Shown here piece by piece: positions 42,145-51,249 of a stretch of 64,000 bases of DNA. The notes under the pieces are model-generated. The model saw only the letters and a list, made by a program, of their open reading frames with translations, was not told the DNA's origin and made no database searches. Positions within the stretch are counted from its first letter, which is position 1. Every line of letters begins with the position of its first letter. The position numbers and the translations under genes are program-made. The stretch spans positions 1-64,000 of the forward strand of contig NZ_QOHO01000032.1 of assembly GCF_003432035.1 (NCBI RefSeq). Direction: 5' to 3'. The stretch comes from Lacrimispora amygdalina. GTDB taxonomy: Bacteria; Bacillota; Clostridia; Lachnospirales; Lachnospiraceae.

Positions 42145-43001
42145 ACGGTTATTTCCTCCCCGGCATTTCCGGTAATAACTCTCATTGCATAGGTATCCAG
42201 AAGATTTTTAATAAATTTATGAATCACATCTGGTGAACGGTATTTTGGAAGCTGTGCAAAAACAAATGACATCTGATCCATTTCTTCCATTGCCTGAGTG
42301 AAATTTAAAATCGTATTTTCATCAGCTCTGGACATATTACTATACTCTAAATTCTGGGGATCTAACCTTCTCGTATGTATGGCATATCCAACCCGCTTCT
42401 TACAATTACATTTGCCTGTCTGGGATAAACCACAATATTCACTCAAAAATTCTCCAACCTGTTTTCGAATGCGTGACAGGCGCTGACGGTATGCTTCTGG
42501 TGAAATCTCCAGAATTTCACCGCAAATCTTACTATCCACCTTAAACATAACACCAAGAACATAGATCAGACGGCTTTCCGGGTCAAGGCACTGAAGCATA
42601 ACATTGGTACAGGAATGTTTCAATTCTTCAGCCAGAAGATTCTCGTCTACGCTTTGCGTTAATTGATTCGTGTTATCAATGAACCCATTATCAATATCCT
42701 GCCCATAAAACTCAAAACTGAGCTGATGCTGTGCAAACATAGTCTTTTTGTAATTGATTAAATAGTTGGCAGCGATACGATAAACCCACGTAGAAAATGC
42801 ACTTTCCTTACGAAATGCAGAGAGCTGAGTAATAACTTTAATAATAATTTCCTGCGTCGCATCCTCTGCATCACAAGGCATTCCCAGCATTCGAAGAGAC
42901 AGGTTATAAATCATATCCTGTACGCTTAGAATTAGTCCTTCAAGGGCCTCCTTATCCCCTTCCACTGCCCTGTCAAATAAGTGAAATATTTCGCTTTGCA
43001 T
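42141..43001 (-). CDS. ECF-type sigma factor with C-terminal extension
   Basis: Sigma factor of 286 aa. Region 2 is clear (DMIYNLSLRMLGMPCDAEDA, then TQEIIIKVITQL and FSTWVYRIAANYLIN). Region 4 follows (SKICGEILEISPEAYRQRLS). About 100 further residues form an extension with a CNCKK motif and a helical tail. Such extensions are known from ECF groups that lack a classical anti-sigma and self-regulate. The start ATG 43001 follows AAGGAGGAA. The partner gene downstream encodes a small membrane protein. Confidence 0.86.
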   Translation of the reverse strand: MQSEIFHLFDRAVEGDKEALEGLILSVQDMIYNLSLRMLGMPCDAEDATQEIIIKVITQLSAFRKESAFSTWVYRIAANYLINYKKTMFAQHQLSFEFYGQDIDNGFIDNTNQLTQSVDENLLAEELKHSCTNVMLQCLDPESRLIYVLGVMFKVDSKICGEILEISPEAYRQRLSRIRKQVGEFLSEYCGLSQTGKCNCKKRVGYAIHTRRLDPQNLEYSNMSRADENTILNFTQAMEEMDQMSFVFAQLPKYRSPDVIHKFIKNLLDTYAMRVITGNAGEEITV

Positions 43002-43085
43002 GACTTGTTCCTCCTTAATTTTATGTGTCAATAATTAGACAGCCAGAACCTGGCAGTTGTGACAGATTATTTAATTTATACTCTT

Positions 43086-44108
43086 CTACATTTCTGCATC
43101 ATTCTCTTCTTCATAAGCGTCTTCCATCTTAACTGAATCTTCCACCTGCTCCTCAATGAATTTCACACGAATAATTGCCTGAGGCCAGTTTATAGAAATC
43201 TGACTGTGTCTGCCTTTCTCCCTGGCCGCTCCTGCAATAATTTCCAATATTTCCTTCATGACATCTTTGGTGAGATATCCGCCTCTCCAATGAAAGGTTA
43301 AGACCTTTCCTTTTTTGATTGCCTGCTGGCAGCGCTTTGCTATATCTTCCAATTTGGTGAATGAAAGTTTCTTCTCTTTATAAAAGAAATGATCGCCATT
43401 GCCGCACTCCGGAACCTTGTATATCACAGTTTCATGATCCTTAAAAATATTCTTATCATCCAGGTTGAAATAATCATATCTTAATTCTTTTTTTCCTAAC
43501 GTATTATCGAATGTGGCGTCCAAATGATACCATACCCCATTGATTCGAACCACGTTCCAGGCGTGCCGGTATTTGATGTTCTTTTCCGGATTATTTTCCG
43601 AAATGGCAACAATACAGGGAATAGAAAGCTGATCACAAAGGATCTTCACTGATTTTGCAATTCCTTCACAAACGCCTACTCCCTGCCCCAATGGACCCAG
43701 AATTTCATGTGAATATTGTTTCTTCAGCTTATCGTAAGTCACATTTCCACAGATAAAATCATGAATGTATTGTTCCTTTTCCCAGTCACTTTTATCTTTC
43801 ACCACCCTGGCAAGCTTTTCCACCCTGGCAGACATTGCCGCCTGATGCTCCCTGATTTTATTCTTATCAAATAAATAAACCGGCTTCATCTTTACTAACG
43901 TAGAGTTATCGTAGAAGGAATATTGAAATGTCGAAGCATAAAATATCTCCGGACAATCCAATCTCAACTTAAAAAAGATCTCGCTGAGCTCAGCTCCATC
44001 GGTTCTTTGTACATCAAAACTCTGTGAAAGGGACTCCAGGCCACTCTTCATAACCTGATAGATTCTTTGTTGCTGCCTATTCATCTGATTATAGTAATAT
44101 GGTTCCAT
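43086..44108 (-). CDS. Transglutaminase-like domain protein
   Basis: Cytosolic protein of 340 aa. The transglutaminase-like triad is visible: Cys in GQGVGVCEGIAKSV, His in KYRHAWNVVRI and Asp in WYHLDATFDN. An N-terminal helical part (QQQRIYQVMKSGLESLS) and an acidic C terminus flank it. No signal peptide or membrane segment is seen. It may be a protease or crosslinker acting on an unknown partner. ATG 44108 is chosen over longer frames that start with TTG inside the ABC stop region. It lies between the ABC exporter and the sigma gene on one strand. Confidence 0.78.
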   Translation of the reverse strand: MEPYYYNQMNRQQQRIYQVMKSGLESLSQSFDVQRTDGAELSEIFFKLRLDCPEIFYASTFQYSFYDNSTLVKMKPVYLFDKNKIREHQAAMSARVEKLARVVKDKSDWEKEQYIHDFICGNVTYDKLKKQYSHEILGPLGQGVGVCEGIAKSVKILCDQLSIPCIVAISENNPEKNIKYRHAWNVVRINGVWYHLDATFDNTLGKKELRYDYFNLDDKNIFKDHETVIYKVPECGNGDHFFYKEKKLSFTKLEDIAKRCQQAIKKGKVLTFHWRGGYLTKDVMKEILEIIAGAAREKGRHSQISINWPQAIIRVKFIEEQVEDSVKMEDAYEEENDAEM

Positions 44109-44218
44109 TTTATTGTTTCTCCAAAATAGTAGTATTAAGTTTATTATTTCATTGCCTGTAATGTAAGAGATCCCTGAAAGTATATAAATTTCCAGGGATC
44201 GAGTATTATGGAACTTCT

Positions 44219-45907
44219 TCAATTACTGCCGGCTGATTTATATAAATCATAAAAATACAGTCCATTGGATAAAAGTTCATTAAATGTACCTTGTTCAACA
44301 ATGCAGCCATCATTAAATACAATAATCCGGTCAAAATTTATTATGGAAGTTAGTCGATGCGCAATTGCTATGACTGTTTTACCCGACAATAGAATCATAA
44401 TTTCCTTCATAACATCTTCTTCTGTTATATTATCCAAAGCAGAGGTCGCTTCATCCAAAATAACAATATTATTTTTTTGAAACCACAGCCTGGCTAGTGC
44501 CAGCCTCTGCCTCTCACCTCCTGATAATGTCATGCCACGCTCACCAATTAGAGTATCAATTCCTTTCTCCATCTTTAATACCAAATCATTCAATTTCAAT
44601 TTTTTTAATACTTCCCAAATATAATCGCTATATACGTTTTGATTATAAATCATATTTTCTCTGATTGTACCATCAAAGACTGGGGCATCCTGTGAGATAT
44701 AGCTCATATTTTCATATAAACTGTTTAGGCATATTTCTTTTAATTCATGACCATCAATCTTGATACTGCCAGACTCATATTTTAACAGTCCTAATAAAAG
44801 CTTGACTAATGTTGTTTTTCCTGAACCGCTGCTTCCTACTAACGCAATTTTTTCACCCCTATGGATCTGGATGTTTAAATTATTTATAACCATCTTCCTA
44901 TCGTACTGAAAGTATAAATTTTTTATATGAATTTCACCCTGTTCTACCACAATACTTTTTCCAATATCCAGCTGCTCATCATTTTTCATATTGAAAAACT
45001 CTTCAAATTTGCGATATGTTGCCTTATCCAGCTTGTATTGAACAAATAAGACATTGAAAATTGCAATGGGCGTATATGCATTCTCAACTAATGAAAGCAA
45101 AGCCACCGATGTTCCTATGGAAACAGATTGATTCAGCCAGGCAAATACAAGTATTCCTACATTTAAAACTGCCACAAGTAAGGCAAATATGGTGAAAAAA
45201 GCTTCATGAATCATATTCATCTTAACTTTTGATTTCACAATTTCAGTCTTCGAACTTTCTGCTTTTTGAATTTCATAAGGAAAGCGGCGGTTCATACGAA
45301 ACACTACCATTTCCATAAATCCCCGGACCAGATAATGATTCATCATCTCTTCATTACACAGGATATTTTCTTTTATTACATACAAAACCTTCAATAGTAA
45401 ATTTGTAATGATAAATACAATCACGTAACCACACAAGATTAAATAAGTAATAAATTTGTTCATTCTCCATATAATAAGGACACTGAAGATAATTGTAGGA
45501 ATCAACTGTCTAATAACACATAACCAAAATCCAAAGATAATTCCTTTTCCTGCATTTGCTCCATTTTCAATACTTTGTGTAAGTTTCCCCGTTCCCAATG
45601 ACTGATAATCTATATATTGAATTCTGCTAACCTTCTTTAAAGCCTGCATTTTAAAATCCAAATAAATTGCATTACCAAGTTTCTGTTTCGGATACTCGTC
45701 CAAATAATTCAACATATAAAAACTAATTAATACGAGCCCATAGGCAGCAATGATATCTATGTTTATTGAATGACTGTTGAAACCATCTATAATTTGCTGA
45801 AAAAACTTAATTTTATAGTTTGTTAAAAATGCGATCAATAAACCGGTTGTAATGTACAAAGCAACAGCTTTTCTATTTTCTTTTAAGATTTCCTTCATTT
45901 GGCTCAT
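44219..45907 (-). CDS. ABC exporter (fused permease and ATPase)
   Basis: Half-transporter of 562 aa. Six membrane segments occupy residues 1-300. The ATPase half has Walker A LVGSSGSGKTTLVKLL, the Q-loop SYISQDAP, the signature MTLSGGERQRLALARL, Walker B NIVILDEATSAL and the H-loop AIAHRL. It would work as a homodimer and export a peptide, lipid or drug. No peptidase C39 domain is present. The gene is more AT-rich than its neighbours. A promoter and a long inverted-repeat leader lie upstream. Confidence 0.88.
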   Translation of the reverse strand: MSQMKEILKENRKAVALYITTGLLIAFLTNYKIKFFQQIIDGFNSHSINIDIIAAYGLVLISFYMLNYLDEYPKQKLGNAIYLDFKMQALKKVSRIQYIDYQSLGTGKLTQSIENGANAGKGIIFGFWLCVIRQLIPTIIFSVLIIWRMNKFITYLILCGYVIVFIITNLLLKVLYVIKENILCNEEMMNHYLVRGFMEMVVFRMNRRFPYEIQKAESSKTEIVKSKVKMNMIHEAFFTIFALLVAVLNVGILVFAWLNQSVSIGTSVALLSLVENAYTPIAIFNVLFVQYKLDKATYRKFEEFFNMKNDEQLDIGKSIVVEQGEIHIKNLYFQYDRKMVINNLNIQIHRGEKIALVGSSGSGKTTLVKLLLGLLKYESGSIKIDGHELKEICLNSLYENMSYISQDAPVFDGTIRENMIYNQNVYSDYIWEVLKKLKLNDLVLKMEKGIDTLIGERGMTLSGGERQRLALARLWFQKNNIVILDEATSALDNITEEDVMKEIMILLSGKTVIAIAHRLTSIINFDRIIVFNDGCIVEQGTFNELLSNGLYFYDLYKSAGSN

Positions 45908-45947
45908 TTCTGTACTCCTTCTTATTTTCTTACTCTAAAAAGTGAAG

Positions 45948-46024
45948 CAGTACAGTTGAGACTGTTAACATGTTATAACATTAACCTCAGCACAATCTGC
46001 TAACAGTTTATATCAACTGTACTG
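45948..46024. repeat. Nested long inverted repeat in the ABC exporter leader
   Basis: CAGTACAGTTGA (45948-45959) and TCAACTGTACTG (46013-46024) are perfect 12-bp arms. Inside them ACTGTTA (45961-45967) pairs with TAACAGT (46001-46007). The whole lies inside the predicted transcript, 41 nt before the gene, followed by CTTCACTTTTT on the minus strand. It may be a regulator-binding site or a weak attenuator. Confidence 0.65.
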
Positions 46025-46090
46025 AGAAATTACCTCGAATATATTTCAAAATATTTCACCGCCGATCTATTAATTATATCTGCTGATACC

Positions 46091-46119
46091 ATTATACTGC
46101 TCTAAATATACCATGTAAA
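46091..46119 (-). promoter_or_regulatory. Promoter of the ABC exporter gene
   Basis: TTTACA (46114-46119) and TATAAT (46091-46096), 17-bp spacing. The predicted transcript has a 180-nt leader with the long inverted repeat. Confidence 0.7.
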
Positions 46120-46152
46120 CACCACTATTTTACTATTTTTTGTGATTGAATC

Positions 46153-46239
46153 CTAATCCCAATCCTTTTTCCAGCGTTTTAGTGAGGGCACGTAGTTAAG
46201 TAATATTTCTCTGGCAGCATTTTCATTCGTGCAATTCAT
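46153..46239 (-). CDS. Small 28-aa ORF of unknown function
   Basis: Short ORF beginning MNCTNENAAREILLNYVPSL and ending KRWKKDWD, with a TAG stop. There is no good ribosome binding site, so it may be a fragment of a longer lost gene. The amphipathic basic C-terminal part could also fit a small peptide. It lies 34 bp upstream of the ABC exporter promoter. Confidence 0.35.
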   Translation of the reverse strand: MNCTNENAAREILLNYVPSLKRWKKDWD

Positions 46240-46263
46240 TTGTTACCAAATAATTAGGGTAAA

Positions 46264-46298
46264 GAAAAACCCTTGCAAATGAGTATTTACAAGGGTTT
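46264..46298 (-). terminator. Terminator of the rplM-rpsI operon
   Basis: On the minus strand AAACCCTTG pairs with CAAGGGTTT, followed by TTC and more T residues. It lies 16 bp after the rpsI stop. Confidence 0.8.
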
Positions 46299-46313
46299 GT
46301 ATAAATCTGCTTA

Positions 46314-46706
46314 TTATCTCTTTGAGAACTGCGGCGCACGACGAGCTGCCTTTAAGCCGTATTTCTTTCTTTCTTTCATTCTTGGATCTCTTGTTAAGAA
46401 TCCTGCTTTCTTAAGAACTGGACGGAATTCAATGTCTGCCTTAAGTAAAGCTCTGGCGATTCCGTGTCTTACTGCACCAGCCTGTCCGGTGAAACCACCG
46501 CCGTGTACGTTTACTAAAACGTCAAACTTATCTACTGTCTCTGTTGCTGTTAATGGCTGACGAACAACAACCTTTAATGTCTCAAGACCGAAGTACTGAT
46601 CGATGTCTCTCTTATTGATGGTGATCTTACCTGTACCTGGTACTAAATATACTCTAGCGATAGATTTTTTTCTTCTACCTGTTCCGTAAAATTTTGCATT
46701 AGCCAT
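46314..46706 (-). CDS. rpsI: 30S ribosomal protein uS9
   Basis: Protein of 130 aa, full length. The start [20 protein letters not shown] and the basic C terminus [14 protein letters not shown], which reaches the P-site tRNA, identify it. GGAGGAAG precedes the ATG. It is the last gene of the rplM-rpsI operon. Confidence 0.97.
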   Translation of the reverse strand: MANAKFYGTGRRKKSIARVYLVPGTGKITINKRDIDQYFGLETLKVVVRQPLTATETVDKFDVLVNVHGGGFTGQAGAVRHGIARALLKADIEFRPVLKKAGFLTRDPRMKERKKYGLKAARRAPQFSKR

Positions 46707-46734
46707 GATAACTTCCTCCTTTCAGCACCTCTGA

Positions 46735-47169
46735 TTAAAATTTGAATTCTAAAACTTCTGGTTTCTGAGCAGCGTTATCATGTTCTGCGCCAGCGTATAC
46801 GTGAAGTTTTGTTATCATGCTTCTTCCTAAAGGTCCCTTTGGAAGCATTCCCTTAACTGCTAATTCAATAACTCTTTCAGGCTTTTTAGCCATCATTTCT
46901 CTTAAAGTTGTTTCTTTCATACCGCCAACATAATCAGAATGGCTGTAGTAAATCTTCTGATCTAACTTCTTACCGGTAACTTCAATCTTATTTGCGTTCA
47001 CTACGATTACATAATCACCGCAATCCATATGTGGTGTGTAAATCGGTTTGTTCTTTCCTCTTAATACTTTAGCTACTTCTGAAGCCAAGCGTCCTAATGT
47101 ATATCCTGTAGCGTCAACTACGTACCATTTTCTTTCAATTGTTGCTGGACTAGCCATAAAAGTCTTCAT
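46735..47169 (-). CDS. rplM: 50S ribosomal protein uL13
   Basis: Protein of 144 aa, full length. [20 protein letters not shown] and [18 protein letters not shown] are diagnostic, and MLPKGPLGR follows. The ribosome binding site is AGGAGG. It is first in the rplM-rpsI operon and has its own promoter and a 190-nt leader. Confidence 0.97.
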   Translation of the reverse strand: MKTFMASPATIERKWYVVDATGYTLGRLASEVAKVLRGKNKPIYTPHMDCGDYVIVVNANKIEVTGKKLDQKIYYSHSDYVGGMKETTLREMMAKKPERVIELAVKGMLPKGPLGRSMITKLHVYAGAEHDNAAQKPEVLEFKF

Positions 47170-47355
47170 TGGACAACCTCCTGTAAATTATGGTGTTTTT
47201 AAGCATTTCCATATTACGAAAACATGTTTTCATAACCGGATAGACGGTGCAAAAAGCGGCACCTTTTCTCGAAAAGCTGAAAACAACTTTCCAAAAGTTA
47301 TATTACAAAATGCTCATTCCGGGGCTTGGCTTGAACATTTTCGTCTAACGTCACA
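47170..47355 (-). ncRNA. Leader region of rplM (candidate L13-type leader)
   Basis: The transcript from the promoter at 47362-47390 has about 185 nt before the start. It contains GGTGC-N-GCACC and AAAACATGTTTT hairpins. Autoregulatory L13 leaders are known in Firmicutes; whether this fits that family cannot be decided without a covariance search. Confidence 0.45.
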
Positions 47356-47361
47356 GTTATA

Positions 47362-47390
47362 CATTATATTACATTTCTAGCTGTGTGTCA
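47362..47390 (-). promoter_or_regulatory. Promoter of rplM-rpsI
   Basis: TTGACA (47385-47390) and TATAAT (47362-47367), exact consensus with 17-bp spacing. One of the strongest promoters in the window. Confidence 0.9.
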
Positions 47391-47430
47391 ACCTTTTTTC
47401 CTGTAAAAGCAGGGGTTTTTTCCTTTAAAA

Positions 47431-48471
47431 TCAAGGCTTTGCAGGCTGGCTTCCAGTTACCATCCATCCATTTCCTGATTCGTCAGGTGAAAAGCTGTAA
47501 AATCCATATGCCCTGCCTGTAATAATCCGGCCTTCCTGTTCTTCGTCCTTTACCAAAACAGTATGAGCTCCGTTTCTTACTGCCTGATGCACGACACGGA
47601 TCAGAAGCCGTTCAAAATCCTCTTCCCTGCATCTGCGGATCACCAGACTAGCTTCCTTATGAGAAGCAATCCGATCCTGATAAAGAGTATAACTCCACTC
47701 CTTATTTTCACCCTTAATTTCTTTCTCAAGTTCTTTTTCATACTCAAGGCTCACCAGAGTAAGACCTTTCGCCGCAGCTTTCGGTCCTGCTGCATTCCGG
47801 TCCCTGGCGTCTAAAATCTCTTCCACATGCCCGGGAGGATAAACTCCCATGCCCACTTTCATCAGTGTTCCTGCAATGATTCTTACCATATTATATAAAA
47901 ATCCATTGCCCTTAATCCGGATTGTAATAAGATCATCAGACTTTAAAACCTCCAGACTGTAAATGGTCCGTACCGTTTCCTCTGCCTGCCCTCTTGCGGT
48001 GCAGAAGCTTTTAAAATCATGTTCGCCGATCAGACAGGCAGCACCCTCCCGCATCTTTTCCACATCAAGGGGGAAGTAACAGAAATAGCTGTACAGCCGC
48101 ATGGTTGGAACTTCGATCTTCCGGTTCATAATCTTATACTCGTAAGTTTTAATACAGTTTTGCTTCCTGGGGTGGTAACTGCCCGGAACTTCCTCCGAGT
48201 GAAGCACCCGGATATCTTCCGGCAGCCTCTGGTTTAAGGCAAAACAGATCTTGTCTGCAGGCATTCGGTTTTCTGTATCAAAAACTGCCACATTTCCCTC
48301 CGAATGCACCCCGGAATCTGTCCTGCTGGCACCGGTTACAGTGACCGGCTCCTTTAATAAGTCGGTCAGAGTGCGGTTTAAAACCTCCTCAATGGTGATT
48401 CCATTGTTCTGGATCTGCCAGCCACAGTAATTGGTTCCATCGTAGGCAACGATCATCTTAACCCGTTTCAT
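47431..48471 (-). CDS. truA: tRNA pseudouridine(38-40) synthase TruA with C-terminal extension
   Basis: Pseudouridine synthase of 346 aa acting on the tRNA anticodon arm. KMIVAYDGTNYCGWQIQNNG, the catalytic Asp motif GASRTDSGVHSEGNVAVF and GNGFLYNMVRIIAGTLM identify TruA. Usual TruA proteins have about 245-260 aa. The last 95 residues, after the TruA core ends near LVSLEYE, form an extra domain with ASLVIRRCREEDFERLLIRV and a YGFYSFSPDESGNG segment that I do not recognise. There is no sign of a frameshift. The gene follows ecfT in the same operon. Confidence 0.93.
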   Translation of the reverse strand: MKRVKMIVAYDGTNYCGWQIQNNGITIEEVLNRTLTDLLKEPVTVTGASRTDSGVHSEGNVAVFDTENRMPADKICFALNQRLPEDIRVLHSEEVPGSYHPRKQNCIKTYEYKIMNRKIEVPTMRLYSYFCYFPLDVEKMREGAACLIGEHDFKSFCTARGQAEETVRTIYSLEVLKSDDLITIRIKGNGFLYNMVRIIAGTLMKVGMGVYPPGHVEEILDARDRNAAGPKAAAKGLTLVSLEYEKELEKEIKGENKEWSYTLYQDRIASHKEASLVIRRCREEDFERLLIRVVHQAVRNGAHTVLVKDEEQEGRIITGRAYGFYSFSPDESGNGWMVTGSQPAKP

Positions 48472-48487
48472 AAATCCTCCTTTGTTC

Positions 48488-49300
48488 TTAAAAGCTCTTC
48501 ACTCTCAGGATCCGGAGACCTATAATGACGGCAAGATAAAGAACATACACCAGATATGTGATTCTGTCCTGGTTTCCATACTTAAGCGGCTTCATTTTCG
48601 TCCGGCCTTCTCCGCCCCGGTAGCATCTGGCTTCCATCGCCATGGCAAGATCTGTGGCACGGCGGAACGCAGAGATAAAAAGAGGCACCAGAAGAGGAAT
48701 CATATTTTTCGCCTTCTGGATCAGATTCCCGGTCTCAAAGTCCGCACCTCTTGCCATCTGCGCCTTCATGATCTTATCCGTTTCTTCCACCAGAATCGGT
48801 ATAAAGCGCAGCGCAATGGACATCATCATGGATACCTCATGCACCGGTACACGGAAACGGTTTAAGAATCCAAGGCTCTTCTCCAGACCGTCAGTCAGCT
48901 GGTTAGGAGTGGTCGTCAGCGTCATGATGGAAGATCCAACCACCAGATAAATCAGCCGGATTCCCATAAAACCAGCCACCATAAATCCTTCCTTTGTGAT
49001 CTTTAAAAATCCTAAAGTCAGAACTGCCTTGCCGGGTGTCAGAAACAGATTGAAGCTGACGCTGATCAGAAGCAGAAATACAATCGCCTTCAGGCCCCTG
49101 ACCATAAACTTAAAAGGAACATTACTGAGCTTTATGGCCGCTGCAAGAAACACAGTAGCTATCATATAGGCCCAGATATCATTTGCAATAAATAGGGATA
49201 TGATAAAAACCATGGTCCCAAACAGCTTTGTCCGGGGATCCAGTTTATGAAGAATGGATTCCACCGGATAATACTGCCCTAATGTAATATCTTTCAGCAT
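48488..49300 (-). CDS. ecfT: ECF transporter transmembrane component EcfT
   Basis: Membrane scaffold of 270 aa shared by energy-coupling-factor vitamin transporters. YYPVESILHKLDPRTKLFGT starts it, and MARGADFETGN plus MEARCYRGGEGRTK are the two Ala-Arg-Gly type coupling motifs that contact the ATPases. About five membrane segments are visible. It lies between ecfA2 and truA. Confidence 0.94.
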   Translation of the reverse strand: MLKDITLGQYYPVESILHKLDPRTKLFGTMVFIISLFIANDIWAYMIATVFLAAAIKLSNVPFKFMVRGLKAIVFLLLISVSFNLFLTPGKAVLTLGFLKITKEGFMVAGFMGIRLIYLVVGSSIMTLTTTPNQLTDGLEKSLGFLNRFRVPVHEVSMMMSIALRFIPILVEETDKIMKAQMARGADFETGNLIQKAKNMIPLLVPLFISAFRRATDLAMAMEARCYRGGEGRTKMKPLKYGNQDRITYLVYVLYLAVIIGLRILRVKSF

Positions 49301-49313
49301 AATATCTCCCTGT

Positions 49314-50162
49314 CTATTTTCCCAGAAGCTTTAAAATCTCGTCTCTGGCTTCTTCTATTGTTGTAATGCTGGTATCAATGGGAACACCGTGGGATTTCAG
49401 CGTCTGAACCACATAGGTGATCGCAGGAGCTGCCAGGCCCATTGCTTCCAGTTCCTTATAATGCTGAAACACTTCCTTTGGTGTATCGTCAAACACCTTT
49501 TCTCCATGATTCATGACCAGAATCCGGTCTACATACCGGGCCACATCTTCCATGCTGTGGGAGACTAGAATAATCGTCATGTTCCGTTCCTCATGAAGCC
49601 GCTTGATCTGATCCAGAATCTCATCTCTTCCTTTTGGGTCCAGCCCCGCTGTGGGCTCATCAAGAATCAGAACATCCGGATTCATGGCGAGAACGCCAGC
49701 AATTGCAACACGCCTTTTCTGACCTCCGGAAAGTTCAAAAGGAGACCGTTTATAGTAACTTTCATCAAGACCTACCATGGTAAGCGCTTCTCTCGCCCGC
49801 TTGGCCGTTTCTTCCTTGTTCAGTCCCTGATTTTTAGGCCCAAAACAGACATCGGTAAATACATCGATTTCAAAAAGCTGATGCTCAGGATACTGAAATA
49901 CAAGTCCTACATGACTTCTCAAAGCCCTGAGGTCATAACCGTCATTATAAATATTACTTCCATTATAATATAGCTTTCCGTCTGTTGCACGGAGCAGTCC
50001 GTTTAAATGCTGGATTAAGGTAGACTTACCGGAACCGGTATGACCGATCAGCCCCACGAATTCTCCATCCTGTATCTCCAGGTTCACATCCTTTAATGCA
50101 TGCTGCTCAAAGGCTGTCCCTTTTCCATAGATATAATTGATATGCTCTGCTTTAATTGCCAT
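49314..50162 (-). CDS. ecfA2: ECF transporter ATPase EcfA2
   Basis: ATPase of 282 aa. Walker A is [20 protein letters not shown], the Q-loop [10 protein letters not shown], the signature [16 protein letters not shown] and Walker [16 protein letters not shown]. It forms a heterodimer with EcfA1 to drive vitamin uptake through EcfT and exchangeable S components. It overlaps ecfA1 by 11 bp, so translation is coupled. Confidence 0.95.
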   Translation of the reverse strand: MAIKAEHINYIYGKGTAFEQHALKDVNLEIQDGEFVGLIGHTGSGKSTLIQHLNGLLRATDGKLYYNGSNIYNDGYDLRALRSHVGLVFQYPEHQLFEIDVFTDVCFGPKNQGLNKEETAKRAREALTMVGLDESYYKRSPFELSGGQKRRVAIAGVLAMNPDVLILDEPTAGLDPKGRDEILDQIKRLHEERNMTIILVSHSMEDVARYVDRILVMNHGEKVFDDTPKEVFQHYKELEAMGLAAPAITYVVQTLKSHGVPIDTSITTIEEARDEILKLLGK

Positions 50163-51057
50163 GGCTTCCTCCGTTCTCCAGAATTACTTCTCCGGGAAAA
50201 CGTTCTGCAAACCGTGGAAGAAGGTTCTCCATCAGCTCATCCAGTGTCAATATCCCATCAGGCAGATCAAGACCTTTTTGTTTTAACTCATAAGCAAGCT
50301 CTGTGACCTGGGGAACATCCAGCCGGTAGGATTTAAGCTTCTCAACCTGAGAAAATATCTCACGTGGCGTGCCATCCATGACTACCCTGCCTTCATCCAT
50401 TACGATCACTCTGTCAGAACCTGTTACCTCTTCCATGTAGTGGGTGATAAGCAGAACCGTGATTCCCTCTTTCCGGTTCAGTTCATGAACCGTTTTAACC
50501 ACTTCTTTGCGCCCATTGGGATCTAACATGGCGGTAGGTTCATCTAACACGATGCACTGGGGTCTCATGGCCATTACACCTGCTATGGCAACCCGCTGCT
50601 TTTGCCCTCCAGACAGCCTGTTAGGGGACTTTAAGCGGTATGCAGCCATTCCAACGCTTTTTAAACTCTCGTCCACCCGTTTCCAGATTTCCTCTGTAGG
50701 CACACCTAGATTCTCAGGTCCGAAACCCACATCCTCTTCTACAATATTTCCAATGATCTGATTATCCGGATTCTGGAAAACCATTCCTGTCTTCTTGCGG
50801 ACCTCCCAGAGATTCTCTTCCCTGGAAGTATCTAAATCCTGAATCCATACCGTACCTTCCGTAGGCAGCAATATGGCATTGAGCTGTTTTGCAAAGGTTG
50901 ATTTACCAGATCCATTATGGCCAAGTACTGCAATGAACTGTCCCTTTTCCAGATCCAGGCTCACACCGTCAATGGCACGTTTAATTTCTTCAATATTTTC
51001 TTCTTCATCTTTTCTGATATAATCAAATATCAGTTTCGACGTTTTAATTATTCCCAT
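50152..51057 (-). CDS. ecfA1: ECF transporter ATPase EcfA1
   Basis: ATPase of 301 aa. Walker A is [20 protein letters not shown], the Q-loop [11 protein letters not shown], the signature [16 protein letters not shown] and Walker [19 protein letters not shown] 51057 follows AAAGG; the longer frame has no ribosome binding site. In most Firmicutes this gene follows rplQ; here two cell-wall-binding protein genes separate them. Confidence 0.95.
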   Translation of the reverse strand: MGIIKTSKLIFDYIRKDEEENIEEIKRAIDGVSLDLEKGQFIAVLGHNGSGKSTFAKQLNAILLPTEGTVWIQDLDTSREENLWEVRKKTGMVFQNPDNQIIGNIVEEDVGFGPENLGVPTEEIWKRVDESLKSVGMAAYRLKSPNRLSGGQKQRVAIAGVMAMRPQCIVLDEPTAMLDPNGRKEVVKTVHELNRKEGITVLLITHYMEEVTGSDRVIVMDEGRVVMDGTPREIFSQVEKLKSYRLDVPQVTELAYELKQKGLDLPDGILTLDELMENLLPRFAERFPGEVILENGGSHGN

Positions 51058-51200
51058 AGTAAACCTTTCTTTAAAAGTGATACATCCGTATGCCACATAA
51101 TTTTAGTTGAATATTGCATAACAGTCAAGCATCGGCATGTATCTTTTGCAAAAACGAAGGATTAAAAGCAAAAATTGGTGAAAATATAGTTTTTCCTTAC

Positions 51201-51247
51201 AAAAACAGATAGATGGTACAGACGTTTCCATCCATACCATCTATCTG
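51201..51247 (-). terminator. Terminator after the cell-wall-binding protein genes
   Basis: CAGATAGATGGTA pairs perfectly with TACCATCTATCTG on the minus strand, followed by TTTTTG. It separates the two secreted-protein genes from the ecf operon. Confidence 0.85.
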
Positions 51248-51249
51248 CT

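Noticed and set aside
44170-44201. Hairpin after the ABC exporter gene as an intrinsic terminator
   Set aside because: GATCCCTG/CAGGGATC is a good stem, but no T run follows on the minus strand, so I do not list it as a terminator.
46030-46095. A 20-codon upstream ORF in the ABC exporter leader
   Set aside because: Its ATG overlaps the end of the -10 box, so it would not be in the transcript.
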